DNA from: Pseudoduganella guangdongensis
GTDB lineage: Bacteria > Pseudomonadota > Gammaproteobacteria > Burkholderiales > Burkholderiaceae_D
Length of the DNA: 64,000 bases
Reading direction: 5' to 3'
Assembly: GCF_009857475.1 (NCBI RefSeq)
Contig: NZ_WWCJ01000004.1
Coordinates: 186,001 to 250,000 of the forward strand
Part shown: in pieces, positions 33,279 through 43,249 of the stretch
Layout of the letters: the number at the start of each line of letters is the position of its first letter
Position numbering within the stretch: the first letter of the stretch is position 1
Program-made: the position numbers and the translations under genes
Notes under the pieces: generated by a model
The model's input: the letters and a program-made list of their open reading frames with translations, nothing else
The model's database searches: none
Told to the model about the DNA's origin: nothing

Positions 33279-35645
33279 ATGCGTTCGTCCCAGGAACGAT
33301 ATATTGCCGTGGTTCTGCCGTTCGCGCTGGCCGTCGCCGCGCTGACGCTGGTGGCGGTGCTGAGCGTGTCGATCATGTCCATGCTGCGCGCCTACGTGGC
33401 GGGCGAAAGCCATTGGTCAAAGGGGCAGAAGGCCGCCATTGCGACGTTGCAGCGCTACCTGGTCACTGCCGACGAACAGGATTTTCAACAATTCCGCAAC
33501 GAACTGGCGGTGCCGCTGTCCGACCTTAGCGCGCGGCGCGAAATGGACAAGGATCAGCCGGACTGGGAGCTCGTGCGTACCGGATTTCTGGGCGGACGCA
33601 ATGCCGAAGAAGATATCGGCGGCATGGTCTGGCTCTACCGCAACTTCAAGCAAGTGCCCCTGATGGCGCGCGCCATCGCCTACTGGAAACACAGCGACGA
33701 ACACCTGTTGCGCCTGCGCGACCTGGGTGAACGCCTGCACGCCACGCCGCATGCCGCGCGCCCGGCGCAGGATGTGTTCCTGCTCGAGTTGCAGGAAATC
33801 GACCGCCGCCTGTCGCCGCTGGCGCTGGGTTTCGCCTCCGCCATCAATGAAGCAGCGCGTCAGGTCACCCACGCCTTGCTTGGCGTGCTGGTGCTGTCGG
33901 CCGCGCTGCTGGCATGGAGCTGCCATAGCTACCTGCGCCGCGCGTTCCTGCGCCGCGAACGCCTGCTGCTGCAATTGCAGCAAAGTCAGGCGGAAGCCTT
34001 TGCCGAAAAGGAACTGGTGCAGGTCACGCTCGGTTCCATTGCCGACGCCGTGATCACCACCGACCAGGAGCAGCGCGTCAGCTATTGCAACCGCAACGCC
34101 GAACAAATGCTGGGGCTGCCAAGTGACATGCTGGTGGGCCGCCCGCTGGACGAAGTGTGCCGCCTGCAAGGCGCGGAAGGCAGCGTCCACCTGCACCTGC
34201 AGTCGGCCGATGGCCGCCAATTGCCGGTGGACCGCTCGCTGGCGCCGATCCACGCGCCGGACGGCCAGGCCATAGGCCAGGTGATCGTGCTGCACGACGC
34301 CAGCGAGGCGCGGCGCCACGCGGCCCAGCTGTCCTACCAGGCCACGCATGACGAACTGACCGACATCCTGAACCGGCGCGAATTCGAGCGCCGCCTGTGC
34401 GAACTGCTGGCCGGCCTGCAGGAAGGACGGCAAGGTGAGCATGCTGTGCTTTATCTCGACCTGGACCGCTTCAAGGTGATCAATGACACCAGCGGCCACG
34501 CGGCGGGAGACGAACTGATCCGCCAGGTCAGCCAGCTGCTGCAAGCCACCCTGCGTGAGCGCGACATCGTTGGCCGCCTGGGCGGCGATGAATTCGGCAT
34601 TGTGCTGACCCAGTGCAGCCATAGCGACGCCTTGCATGTGGCCGAAAAAGTGCGGCAAGCCGTGGTCGACCTGCGTTTCCTGTGGGGCGTACGCAGCTAC
34701 CGCATCGGGGTCAGCATCGGCGTGGTGCTGCTGGCCGGGCGCCAGGGCAACCTGAAGGAAGTGATGAAGTCGGCCGACGCCGCCTGCTATATGGCGAAAG
34801 AGAAGGGGCGCAACCGCATCCACCTGTACAGCGACGACGATGCCGAGCTGTCGGTGCGCCAGACGGAAATGGAAGCCGTGTCGCGCATCCGCGCGGCGCT
34901 GGAACACGACCGCTTCTGCCTGTACCTGCAAACCATCGCCCCGCTCAAGCCGGGCGGCCAGGCGCACGCCGAAGTGCTGGTGCGCATGCTGGACGAGCAA
35001 GGCGGGCTGATTCCGCCCATGGCCTTCATCCCCGCCGCCGAACGCTACGACCTGATGCCGCTGCTCGACCGCTGGGTGATCCGTCACGCCTTCGCCGCGC
35101 TGGCGCAGCAGCCGCCCGGCACCAGCTGGGCCATCAACCTGTCCGGCGCCTCGGTGTGCGACGAGGGCCTGCTGGAGTACGTGCTGGCGCAGCAGCGCGC
35201 TTGCGGCGTGGCGCTGGAGAACGTCTGCTTCGAAATAACGGAAACCGCCGCAGTGGGCAACCTGGCCCAGGCCGCAGCCCTGATCCAGAACCTGCAAACC
35301 TTGGGCTGCCGCTTTGCCCTCGACGACTTCGGCGCCGGCATGTCGTCCTTTGCCTACCTCAAGCACTTGCCGGTCGATTACGTGAAAATCGACGGCAGCT
35401 TCATCCGTGGCATCCTGCACAGCCCGACCGAGCGCGCCATGGTGGAATCGATCAACCAGATCGCCCACGTCATGGGCAAGCAGACCATTGCCGAGTTTGT
35501 CGAGGCTGAAGCCGAGCTGGCCTGCCTGCGCGCCATGGGCGTCGATTATGCCCAGGGCTACGGGGTAGGGCGGCCCCAGCCCTTGTCAGAGTGGCAAGCG
35601 GCGAATAAGGCCGCGAAAACCACCCAGATCGACGCTTTGAGTTGA
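33279..35645 (+). CDS. Membrane PAS-GGDEF-EAL c-di-GMP protein
   Basis: A 788-residue dual-domain c-di-GMP enzyme inside the flg cluster. Seen: two transmembrane segments (about 10-33 and 202-222) framing a predicted periplasmic sensor of about 170 residues, a PAS domain (about 245-345, with ITTDQEQRVSYCNRNAEQML), a GGDEF domain with intact GGDEF at 435-439, and an EAL domain whose signature is EVL (565-567, AEVLVRM), with DDFGAGMSSFAYLKHLPVDY later. EVL variants are often active. So it may both make and break c-di-GMP; the net activity is not predictable. It lies between flgF and flgG, 107 bp after one and 52 bp before the other. Confidence 0.93.
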   Translation: MRSSQERYIAVVLPFALAVAALTLVAVLSVSIMSMLRAYVAGESHWSKGQKAAIATLQRYLVTADEQDFQQFRNELAVPLSDLSARREMDKDQPDWELVRTGFLGGRNAEEDIGGMVWLYRNFKQVPLMARAIAYWKHSDEHLLRLRDLGERLHATPHAARPAQDVFLLELQEIDRRLSPLALGFASAINEAARQVTHALLGVLVLSAALLAWSCHSYLRRAFLRRERLLLQLQQSQAEAFAEKELVQVTLGSIADAVITTDQEQRVSYCNRNAEQMLGLPSDMLVGRPLDEVCRLQGAEGSVHLHLQSADGRQLPVDRSLAPIHAPDGQAIGQVIVLHDASEARRHAAQLSYQATHDELTDILNRREFERRLCELLAGLQEGRQGEHAVLYLDLDRFKVINDTSGHAAGDELIRQVSQLLQATLRERDIVGRLGGDEFGIVLTQCSHSDALHVAEKVRQAVVDLRFLWGVRSYRIGVSIGVVLLAGRQGNLKEVMKSADAACYMAKEKGRNRIHLYSDDDAELSVRQTEMEAVSRIRAALEHDRFCLYLQTIAPLKPGGQAHAEVLVRMLDEQGGLIPPMAFIPAAERYDLMPLLDRWVIRHAFAALAQQPPGTSWAINLSGASVCDEGLLEYVLAQQRACGVALENVCFEITETAAVGNLAQAAALIQNLQTLGCRFALDDFGAGMSSFAYLKHLPVDYVKIDGSFIRGILHSPTERAMVESINQIAHVMGKQTIAEFVEAEAELACLRAMGVDYAQGYGVGRPQPLSEWQAANKAAKTTQIDALS

Positions 35646-35697
35646 CGCCCCCCACGGGATAATGCCTGCATAGAAAAACCGTAACTGGAGCAGGCAA

Positions 35698-36480
35698 ATG
35701 ATTCGATCACTGTGGATTGCCAAGACAGGCATGGAAGCACAGCAGACCCAGATGGACACCGTGTCCAACAACCTGGCGAACGTGCAAACCAATGGCTTCA
35801 AGAAGTCGCGCGCGGTCTTTGAGGACCTGCTGTACCAGAACATCCGCCAGCCGGGCGCCGCTTCCTCGCAGCAGACCCAGCTGCCTTCCGGCATGCAGCT
35901 TGGCACCGGCGTGCGTCCGGTGGCGATCGAGCGCATCCACACCCAGGGCAACCCGCAGTCGACCGGCAACGACAAGGACATGATGGTCAACGGCAACGGC
36001 TTCTTCAATGTGCTGCTGCCGGATGGCACCACGGCCTATACCCGCGACGGTTCGTTCCAGCGCGACAATAATGGCCAGATGGTCACCTCCAGCGGCTTCG
36101 TGCTGCAGCCGGCCATCACCATCCCGATCAATGCGCAGAGCATCACGGTGGGCCGCGACGGCACCGTGTCGGTCACGCTGCCGGGCCAGGTGGCGCCGCA
36201 GCAGATCGGCAATATCCAGCTGTCGACCTTCATCAACCCGACCGGCCTGGAGTCGAAAGGGGAGAACCTGTATGTGGAGACCGGCGCCTCGGGCGCGGCC
36301 ACCGTCAACCAGCCGGGCACCAATGGCACCGGGGTGATCCTGCAGGGCTACGTGGAAACCTCCAACGTCAACGTGGTGGAGGAAATGGTGAATATGATCC
36401 AGACCCAGCGCGCCTATGAGATCAACTCGAAGGCGATCACCACCTCGGACCAGATGCTGCAGCGCCTGTCGCAGCTGTAA
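35698..36480 (+). CDS. flgG: Flagellar distal rod protein FlgG
   Basis: A 260-residue rod protein. Seen: [20 protein letters not shown] at the start, [40 protein letters not shown] and the C-terminal [20 protein letters not shown]. The length is exactly typical. Its ribosome-binding site is weak (CTGGAGCAGGCAA). It begins the flgGHIJ block after the inserted GGDEF-EAL gene; no separate terminator is seen upstream. Confidence 0.97.
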   Translation: MIRSLWIAKTGMEAQQTQMDTVSNNLANVQTNGFKKSRAVFEDLLYQNIRQPGAASSQQTQLPSGMQLGTGVRPVAIERIHTQGNPQSTGNDKDMMVNGNGFFNVLLPDGTTAYTRDGSFQRDNNGQMVTSSGFVLQPAITIPINAQSITVGRDGTVSVTLPGQVAPQQIGNIQLSTFINPTGLESKGENLYVETGASGAATVNQPGTNGTGVILQGYVETSNVNVVEEMVNMIQTQRAYEINSKAITTSDQMLQRLSQL

Positions 36481-36489
36481 GGATTCGCC

Positions 36490-37155
36490 ATGCGCCCGAA
36501 TTTCGCCGCCCTTGCCGTCACCGCTGCCGCGCTGCTGCTGTCCGCCTGCGCCACGGCGCCGTCGTCCATCGTCAGCGGCCCGACCAGCGCGCGCCCGCTG
36601 CCGCCGCCGTATCCGCCCGTGGCGCAGACCAATGGCGCGATTTACCAGAGCAATTCCTACCGTCCAGCCTTCGAAGACCGGCGCGCGCGCCACGTGGGCG
36701 ATGTGATCAATGTCGTCATCACGGAAAACACGGCGGCGGTGAAGAACGGCGCCAGCTCGGGCAACAAGTCGGGCAGCGTCAACTTCGGCATCCCGGGCGT
36801 GTTCCAGAACAAGCTGGGCACCAATGTTGCCACCAGCGCCGACAACAAGTACGCCGACGCCGACAACCAGTCCATGAGCAACACGTTCACCGGCACCATC
36901 GGCGCCACCGTGGTCGAAGTGCTGCCGAACGGGAACCTGGTGATCGCCGGCGAAAAGCAGGTCGGCTTGAACAAGGGTACCGAGTACATCCGCATTTCCG
37001 GCATGGTGAACCCGGATTCCATCGTCAACGGCAATTCCGTCACCTCGACCGCCATTGCCGATGCCCGCGTCGAATACCGCACCAAGAGCAATATCGACCG
37101 CGCTGAAGTGCAGTCCATGCTGTCGCGCTTCTTCCTCAGCCTGCTGCCATTCTGA
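36490..37155 (+). CDS. flgH: Flagellar L-ring lipoprotein FlgH
   Basis: A 221-residue outer-membrane ring subunit. Seen: a lipoprotein signal peptide with lipobox LSAC (Cys about 19) after a hydrophobic stretch, then the FEDRRARHVGDVINVVITEN segment and the C-terminal end VEYRTKSNIDRAEVQSMLSR. The length matches the family. Nine bp after flgG and 2 bp before flgI. Confidence 0.96.
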   Translation: MRPNFAALAVTAAALLLSACATAPSSIVSGPTSARPLPPPYPPVAQTNGAIYQSNSYRPAFEDRRARHVGDVINVVITENTAAVKNGASSGNKSGSVNFGIPGVFQNKLGTNVATSADNKYADADNQSMSNTFTGTIGATVVEVLPNGNLVIAGEKQVGLNKGTEYIRISGMVNPDSIVNGNSVTSTAIADARVEYRTKSNIDRAEVQSMLSRFFLSLLPF

Positions 37156-37157
37156 CC

Positions 37158-38264
37158 ATGAAAACTTTCACGATCCTCGCTCTTGCCGCCGCCCTGGTCC
37201 TGGCGCCGTCCGCGCAGGCGGAGCGCCTGAAGGACCTGGCCAGCGTTGCCGGCGTGCGCCAGAACCAGTTGATGGGCTACGGCCTGGTGGTTGGCCTGGA
37301 CGGCTCGGGCGACCAGACCACGCAAACCCCGTTCACCGTGCAATCGGTGGCCTCCATGCTGCAGCAGATGGGGGTGGCGCTGCCGGCCGGCACCACCCTG
37401 CAGTTGAAAAACGTGGCGGCCGTGATGGTGACCACCAACCTGCCGGCGTTCGCGCAGCCGGGCCAGCAGATCGATGTCACCGTCTCCTCCATGGGTAACG
37501 CCAAATCGCTGCGCGGCGGCACCTTGCTGATGACGCCGCTGAAAGGCGCGGATGGCCAGGTGTACGGCATGGCACAGGGCAATGTGCTGGTGGGCGGCGT
37601 GGGCGCGCAGGCGCCGGGCGGCGGTGCTTCCGTGGTGGTCAACCACCTGTCGGTGGGCCGCATTTCCAACGGCGCCACGGTGGAACGCGCGGTGCCGACC
37701 GCGCTTGGCGACGGCAACCAGATCCGCCTTGAACTGAACACTACCGATTTTGCCACGGCCAGCCGCGTGGTCACCGCCATCAACGACAGATACGGCCCGG
37801 GCGTGGCCTACGCGCAGGATGGCCGCACCATCCGTGTCACCGCGCCCTCGTCGAGCGACGCGCGGGTGGCCTTTATCGGCGACCTGGAAAGCATCGATGT
37901 GCGCCCGGCGCGCCAGGCGGCCAAAGTCATCATGAATGCGCGCACCGGCTCGGTCGTGATGAACCAGGAAGTGACGCTTGAGACGTGCGCCATATCGCAC
38001 GGCAACCTGTCAGTATCGGTGAGTGCCGAGACCCAGGTCAGCCAGCCCAACCCGCTCAGCGGTGGCCAGACAGCCGTTGTCCAGCAGGGCAATGTGGACA
38101 TCAAGAAAGACTCCGGCAAGGTCATCATGCTGAAGGGCGGCGCTTCGCTGGCCGAAGTGGTCAAGGCCCTGAACGCCATCGGCGCCTCGCCGCAAGATTT
38201 GCTGGCCATCCTGCAGGCGATGAAGGCAGCGGGTTCGCTGCGCGCCGAGCTGGAAATCATTTGA
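37158..38264 (+). CDS. flgI: Flagellar P-ring protein FlgI
   Basis: A 368-residue periplasmic ring subunit. Seen: a signal peptide (MKTFTILALAAALVLAPSAQ, cut after QA), ERLKDLASVAGVRQNQLMGY, GYGLVVGLDGSGDQTTQTPF and GGTLLMTPLKGADGQVYGMA, all highly conserved in FlgI. The length is usual. Its chaperone FlgA is encoded at 28473-29189. Confidence 0.97.
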   Translation: MKTFTILALAAALVLAPSAQAERLKDLASVAGVRQNQLMGYGLVVGLDGSGDQTTQTPFTVQSVASMLQQMGVALPAGTTLQLKNVAAVMVTTNLPAFAQPGQQIDVTVSSMGNAKSLRGGTLLMTPLKGADGQVYGMAQGNVLVGGVGAQAPGGGASVVVNHLSVGRISNGATVERAVPTALGDGNQIRLELNTTDFATASRVVTAINDRYGPGVAYAQDGRTIRVTAPSSSDARVAFIGDLESIDVRPARQAAKVIMNARTGSVVMNQEVTLETCAISHGNLSVSVSAETQVSQPNPLSGGQTAVVQQGNVDIKKDSGKVIMLKGGASLAEVVKALNAIGASPQDLLAILQAMKAAGSLRAELEII

Positions 38265-38274
38265 GGACGCCGCC

Positions 38275-39186
38275 ATGATCCCTCGGACCGTCTCGACCGA
38301 CCTGAACAACGGGCTTGCCATCGACAGCAAGGGCTTTGGCGACTTGCGCCAATCGGCGCGCGCCGGTTCGCCGGAAGCGCTGAAGACCACGGCGGTCCAG
38401 TTCGAAGCCATGTTCGTCAATATGATGATGAAGAGCATGCGCGAGGCCACGCCGCAGGACGGCATGTTCGACAACCAGCAGACCAAGATGTTCACCACCA
38501 TGCTGGACCAGCAGACCAGCCAGGACATCGCCAAGAAGGGCATCGGCCTGGCCGACGTGCTGGTGCGCCAGCTGTCGAAAACCCTGCAGCAGCAGGACAT
38601 CAGCGCCGGTGACCCGATGGCGCGCGCCTTGCTCGACCAGGCCAAACTGCAGCGTTCGATCGAAGCCAGCGGCGGCGCCAGCGCCATCGCCGGCAAGAGC
38701 GACAAGGCGGCCGACAACAAGCCGGCCCACGTGCGCGCCTTCCAGGACAAATTGACCAGCCATGCGGAGGAGGCCAGCCGCGCCTCCGGCATCCCGGCCA
38801 AATTCATGCTGGGCCAGGCCGCGCTGGAGTCCGGCTGGGGCCGCCGCGAAATCAAGGGCCGCGACGGCAGTAACAGCCACAACCTGTTCGGCATCAAGGC
38901 CGGCCCCGACTGGAAAGGCCGCGTGGTCGAAACCGCCACCACCGAATATGTGAATGGCAAGCCGCAAGTGCGCGTCGAGAAATTCCGCGCCTATGACAGC
39001 TATGCCGACAGCTTTAAAGACTATGCGCGCCTGATTACCAAGAATCCGCGCTACGAAAAAGCCCTGGCCGCCGCCAACGGCACTGACGCCGCCGGCTTTG
39101 CGCGCAACCTGCAGAACGCGGGCTACGCCACCGACCCCAACTATGCCACCAAGCTGGCCAGCATTATCAAAAGGACATTGGCTTAG
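38275..39186 (+). CDS. flgJ: Flagellar rod assembly protein / muramidase FlgJ
   Basis: A 303-residue two-domain protein: an N-terminal rod-capping domain (about 1-110, with AVQFEAMFVNMMMKSMREAT) and a C-terminal peptidoglycan hydrolase of the glucosaminidase/lysozyme-like family (about 150-300), including ASGIPAKFMLGQAALESGWG with the catalytic Glu in LESGWG and SHNLFGIKAGPDW. It opens a gap in the wall for the rod. The dual-domain form is the one found in beta- and gammaproteobacteria. Ten bp after flgI. Confidence 0.96.
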   Translation: MIPRTVSTDLNNGLAIDSKGFGDLRQSARAGSPEALKTTAVQFEAMFVNMMMKSMREATPQDGMFDNQQTKMFTTMLDQQTSQDIAKKGIGLADVLVRQLSKTLQQQDISAGDPMARALLDQAKLQRSIEASGGASAIAGKSDKAADNKPAHVRAFQDKLTSHAEEASRASGIPAKFMLGQAALESGWGRREIKGRDGSNSHNLFGIKAGPDWKGRVVETATTEYVNGKPQVRVEKFRAYDSYADSFKDYARLITKNPRYEKALAAANGTDAAGFARNLQNAGYATDPNYATKLASIIKRTLA

Positions 39187-39233
39187 TTGAGCCATTTCAA
39201 GTTTTGCTGCGCAGCGCCGTTAACTGAGACATC

Positions 39234-41192
39234 ATGACTGCACTCTTTGGTATCGCGAAATCCGGCTTAATGGCCGCCCAGACCGGGCTGACCACGACCG
39301 GCCACAATATTGCCAATGCGGCTGTGCCCGGCTATAGCCGCCAGACCGTCATCCAGGGCACCACGCCGCCGCTGAATGTGGGTGTTGGCTTCATCGGCAC
39401 CGGCACCGAAGTGGCGCAGGTCAAGCGCGTCTATGATGATTTCGTCAACAAGCAGCTGCTGGGCGTGCAGACCCAGCAGGCGTCGGTCGACACCTACCTG
39501 AAGCAGATCAGCCAGATCGACAATATGCTGGCCGATTCGACGGTCGGGCTGTCGCCTGCGCTGCAAGGTTTCTTCAAGGGCATCCAGGACGCCAACTCGG
39601 CGCCGGCCTCGTCGGCCTCGCGCCAGGCCATGCTGTCCTCCGCGGAAACGCTGGCCTCGCGCTTTCACACCATGAACGACCGCTTGTCGGACTTGCAAAG
39701 TGGCACCAATGCCGCCATCACGGCCAATGTGTCCGAACTCAACGCCTTCGCCCGCCGCGTGGCCGACCTGAACAACCAGATCGCCGGCCTGTCGGTGGAT
39801 CCTTCGCGCATCCCGAACGACTTGCTGGACCAGCGTGACCAGGTCATCAGCGAGATGAACAAGATCATCAAGGTCAATGTGACCCAGGCCGACAACCATA
39901 TGCTGAACGTGTCGTTCGGCAGCGGCCAGCCGCTGGTGGTGGGTGGCAACGCGCAAGCCCTGGCGGTCGGCACCTCGGATACCGACCCGAGCCGCGTGGT
40001 GGTGGGTTACCAGACGCAAAACAAGCTGGCCATCCTGCCGGACGCGGTGCTGGTGGGCGGCCAACTGGGCGGCCTGATGCAATTCCGTAATGAAGGCCTG
40101 GACAAGGCGCAGAACCAGCTGGGCCTGATCGCTGCTGGCCTGACCGACACCTTCAATGACCAGCACAAGCTGGGCCTGGACCAGAACGGCCAGCCGGGCG
40201 GCAACTTCTTCAAGGATATCCAGGCCTACGTCGGCTATGACCGCGACAACGCCAGCAGCAGCACGCTGGACATCGCCGCCACCGTGGTGGACGGCGGCGC
40301 GCTGACCGGCGCCGACTATGATATGAATTTCGACGGCACCAACCTGGTGCTGACGCGCCGCTCGGATGGCGTGGCGACCGCGATTTCGCCATTCCCGCAG
40401 GGGGGCGTGCCGCAAGTGATCGACGGCGTCTCGTTCAATATCACCGGTGTGCCGGTGGTGGGCGACCATGCCGAGATCCGGCCGACGTATTACGCCGCCT
40501 CCACCATGGAAGTGGCAATCAAGGACGGCACCAAGATCGCCCTGGCCGCCCCGATCAGCACCTCGACGCCGAGCACCAATACCGGCAAGGTCAAGATGAG
40601 CCCGGGCGAGGTTGATGCCAACTACCTGTTGCCGGGCAATGCGCTGGCGGCGCCGGTCAACCTGACTTACGACCTGGCCAGCAACACGCTGAGCGGCTTC
40701 CCGGCAGTGGATGTGACGGTGACTGACGAAGCCGGTGTTGCCACCGTATTCCCGGCCGGCACCCCGGTGACCTACACTTCGGGCGCCAAGATCAGCTTCA
40801 GCGGCCTCAGCTTTACGCTGAGCGGCACGCCGGGCGACCTCGACAAGTTCGACATCAAGCCCGGCAGCGGCGTCGGCGACAACCGCAACGGCGTGGCATT
40901 GGCCGCCCTGCAAACCAAGAACACCATGCTGGGCGGCACCGCCAGCTACCAGTCCACCTATGCCGGCCTGGTCAATATGATCGGCAACCGCACGCGCGAA
41001 GCCGACATCAACAGCGCCGCGATGGAAACCGCAGTGGCGCAGGCAACGGAAGTGCAGCAATCGATTTCGGGCGTGAACCTCGACGAAGAGGCCGCCAACC
41101 TGATCCGCTACCAGCAAGCCTACCAGGCTTCGGCCAAGGTCATGGCCACCGCCGCCACCTTGTTCGACACCTTGCTCTCGCTGGGCGGTTAA
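39234..41192 (+). CDS. flgK: Flagellar hook-filament junction protein FlgK
   Basis: A 652-residue junction protein (HAP1), slightly larger than the enterobacterial form (about 550). Seen: MTALFGIAKSGLMAAQTGLT, TTGHNIANAAVPGYSRQTVI, a variable middle (about 230-560) and the C-terminal SGVNLDEEAANLIRYQQAYQ and ASAKVMATAATLFDTLLSLG. The order flgK-flgL, 21 bp apart, is canonical. Its export chaperone FlgN is in the flgM operon. Confidence 0.97.
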   Translation: MTALFGIAKSGLMAAQTGLTTTGHNIANAAVPGYSRQTVIQGTTPPLNVGVGFIGTGTEVAQVKRVYDDFVNKQLLGVQTQQASVDTYLKQISQIDNMLADSTVGLSPALQGFFKGIQDANSAPASSASRQAMLSSAETLASRFHTMNDRLSDLQSGTNAAITANVSELNAFARRVADLNNQIAGLSVDPSRIPNDLLDQRDQVISEMNKIIKVNVTQADNHMLNVSFGSGQPLVVGGNAQALAVGTSDTDPSRVVVGYQTQNKLAILPDAVLVGGQLGGLMQFRNEGLDKAQNQLGLIAAGLTDTFNDQHKLGLDQNGQPGGNFFKDIQAYVGYDRDNASSSTLDIAATVVDGGALTGADYDMNFDGTNLVLTRRSDGVATAISPFPQGGVPQVIDGVSFNITGVPVVGDHAEIRPTYYAASTMEVAIKDGTKIALAAPISTSTPSTNTGKVKMSPGEVDANYLLPGNALAAPVNLTYDLASNTLSGFPAVDVTVTDEAGVATVFPAGTPVTYTSGAKISFSGLSFTLSGTPGDLDKFDIKPGSGVGDNRNGVALAALQTKNTMLGGTASYQSTYAGLVNMIGNRTREADINSAAMETAVAQATEVQQSISGVNLDEEAANLIRYQQAYQASAKVMATAATLFDTLLSLGG

Positions 41193-41213
41193 GTAATTTG
41201 AAGGAATAGCATC

Positions 41214-42455
41214 ATGGTCATGCGCATCAGCTCCAATATCATCTACAACAATGGCGTGGGCCAGTTGAATACCCTGCAGTCGCAACTGCAGCGGGCCCAG
41301 TTGCAGCTCTCGACCGGGCGCCGCGTGCTGACCCCGGCCGATGATCCTGTCGCGTCGGCGCGCGCGCTGGAGATCAGCCAGTCGAAGGAGATGAACACCC
41401 AGTTCGTGACCAACCGCACCAATGCGCGCAGTTCGATGTCGCTGGTGGACCAGTCGCTGCAGAACACCGACGACCTGCTGCAGGACGTCAAGCGCCTGAT
41501 CGTCAACGCCGGCAACCCGGCGCTGTCGCAGCAGGACCGCCTGTCGCTGGCGACCGAGCTGGAAGGGCGCCTGGACGACTTGCTGGGCCAGGCCAATGCC
41601 ACCGATGGCACCGGCGGCTTCCTGTTTTCCGGTTACAAGCTGGCGACCCAGCCATTTGCCAAGAATTCGACCGGCGCCAATTACCAGGGCGACCAGGGCG
41701 CGCGCGACCTGCAGGTGGCGACCTCGCGCAAGCTGCCAATCAGCGTATCGGGCTCCTCCATCTACGAAGAAATCCTGACCGGCAACGGCACCTTCGTAAC
41801 GGGGGCCACGGCCGGCAACCAGACGCGCGGCGGCACCGGGATTATTTCGCCGGGCTCGGTGGTGGACCAGGCGGCGCTGACCGGCCACAAGTACACCATC
41901 GACTTTACCGTGGTGCCGGCCACCCCGGGCGTGCCGGAAGTGACGACCTTCACGGTCAACGACCTGACGAACGGCGGCCAGCCATTGCTGAACCAGCCCT
42001 ACAAGCCGGGCGAACCGATCATATTCGACGGCATGCAGCTCGACATCAAGGGCAAGCCGGCCGACCTCGACCAGTTCACGGTGGACCCGAGCACCAACCA
42101 GTCCATGTTCACCACCATGCGCAACCTGATCACGGCACTGTCGGCCAGCCCGTCCAATCCGGTGGCCGACGCCGAGCGCACCAACCAGCTCAACCTGGCA
42201 AACCAGAACATGAGCAACGCCCTGGACAAGGTATTGTCGGTGCGCGCCAGCGTGGGTTCGGGCCTGAAGGAACTCGACCACCTCGACAGTGCCGGCGACG
42301 ACCTCAACATCGCCTACGCGCAGCAGATCGGCGACCTGCTGGACGCCGACCCGGTGGAAACCATCTCCCGCTTCACCCAGCTGCAAACCAACCTGGAAGC
42401 AGCGCAGAAATCCTACAAGGCGTTGACCGGCTTGTCGCTGTTTAACTTCATCTGA
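41214..42455 (+). CDS. flgL: Flagellar hook-filament junction protein FlgL
   Basis: A 413-residue flagellin-like junction protein (HAP3). Seen: MRISSNIIYNNGVGQLNTLQ near the start, ALEISQSKEMNTQFVTNRTN, and a flagellin-like C-terminus. ATG 41220 (second Met) is an alternative start. It closes the rightward flg block; its last 43 bp overlap, tail to tail, the end of fliR. Confidence 0.95.
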   Translation: MVMRISSNIIYNNGVGQLNTLQSQLQRAQLQLSTGRRVLTPADDPVASARALEISQSKEMNTQFVTNRTNARSSMSLVDQSLQNTDDLLQDVKRLIVNAGNPALSQQDRLSLATELEGRLDDLLGQANATDGTGGFLFSGYKLATQPFAKNSTGANYQGDQGARDLQVATSRKLPISVSGSSIYEEILTGNGTFVTGATAGNQTRGGTGIISPGSVVDQAALTGHKYTIDFTVVPATPGVPEVTTFTVNDLTNGGQPLLNQPYKPGEPIIFDGMQLDIKGKPADLDQFTVDPSTNQSMFTTMRNLITALSASPSNPVADAERTNQLNLANQNMSNALDKVLSVRASVGSGLKELDHLDSAGDDLNIAYAQQIGDLLDADPVETISRFTQLQTNLEAAQKSYKALTGLSLFNFI

Positions 42456-43246
42456 GGCTTGCGGCTATCCCACTCGCGCGGCAGTTGCCGCGCTTTTTCG
42501 ATGCCCTGGTTGACCAGGGTCTGGATCGGCATGTTCATGTAGGGCAGGGTCATCGTCAATGTCAGGAAGCCGACGCCGAGTGTGATGGGGAAGCCGATGC
42601 CGAACAGGTTCAGCTGCGGCGCGGCGCGGGTCAGGATGCCGAGCGCGACGTTGGTGATCAGCAGGGCGGCGACAATCGGCAGCGATAACTGCAGGCCGGC
42701 CGAGAAGATCTTGGCGCCCCATAGCGCCAGTTCCCAGAAGCCGTTGTTGTGGAAGGCAATTGCCGCCACCGGCAGGGTGTAGAAACTTTCCGCCAGCGCT
42801 TCCAGCAATACCAGGTGGGCGTTCACGGCCAGCACCGCCAGCGTCACGATCCACACCAGGAACTGCGAGACGGCCGAGGAGCGGCCCTGCGACATGGGGT
42901 CGAAGAAGCTGGCGAAACCCAGGCCCATGGTCAGGCTGGAGATTTCGCCCGCCATCTCCACCGCGGCAAACACCAGGCGCATGGCGAAGCCCATGCCGGC
43001 GCCGATCACGATTTCGCGCGCCAGCACCGACAGCCCGGCCCAGCCGGCCGGGTCGAGCGCCGGCATGGCGGGCACACCGGGCGCCACCACCATCGCCATC
43101 AGCACCCCCAGCGCGACTTTCACGCGCATCGGGATGCGGGCATTGCCGAAGATGGGGGAGGCGGCGATCAGGGCCAGGATGCGCGCGGTCGGCCACAGCA
43201 GGGCGGCGATCCAGGTGTTGAGTTCGGCGGAGGTGACAACCAGCAT
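42413..43246 (-). CDS. fliR: Flagellar export gate protein FliR
   Basis: A 277-residue inner-membrane export-gate subunit. Seen: six or so hydrophobic segments, PIFGNARIPMRVKVALGVLM near the start, GEISSLTMGLGFASFFDPMS in the middle, and the C-terminal PYMNMPIQTLVNQGI. The C-terminal tail of about 25 residues is basic, unconserved in my recollection, and encoded opposite the 3' end of flgL. Order fliP-fliQ-fliR is standard; fliQ ends 3 bp upstream. Confidence 0.95.
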   Translation of the reverse strand: MLVVTSAELNTWIAALLWPTARILALIAASPIFGNARIPMRVKVALGVLMAMVVAPGVPAMPALDPAGWAGLSVLAREIVIGAGMGFAMRLVFAAVEMAGEISSLTMGLGFASFFDPMSQGRSSAVSQFLVWIVTLAVLAVNAHLVLLEALAESFYTLPVAAIAFHNNGFWELALWGAKIFSAGLQLSLPIVAALLITNVALGILTRAAPQLNLFGIGFPITLGVGFLTLTMTLPYMNMPIQTLVNQGIEKARQLPREWDSRKPQMKLNSDKPVNAL

Positions 43247-43249
43247 GGG

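Noticed and set aside
39267..42386. Long open frame (1,039 codons) on the minus strand opposite flgK and flgL
   Set aside because: It spans the intergenic gap between two clear flagellar genes and is rich in His, Gln, Arg and Val without motifs, as expected of an antisense shadow in high-GC DNA.
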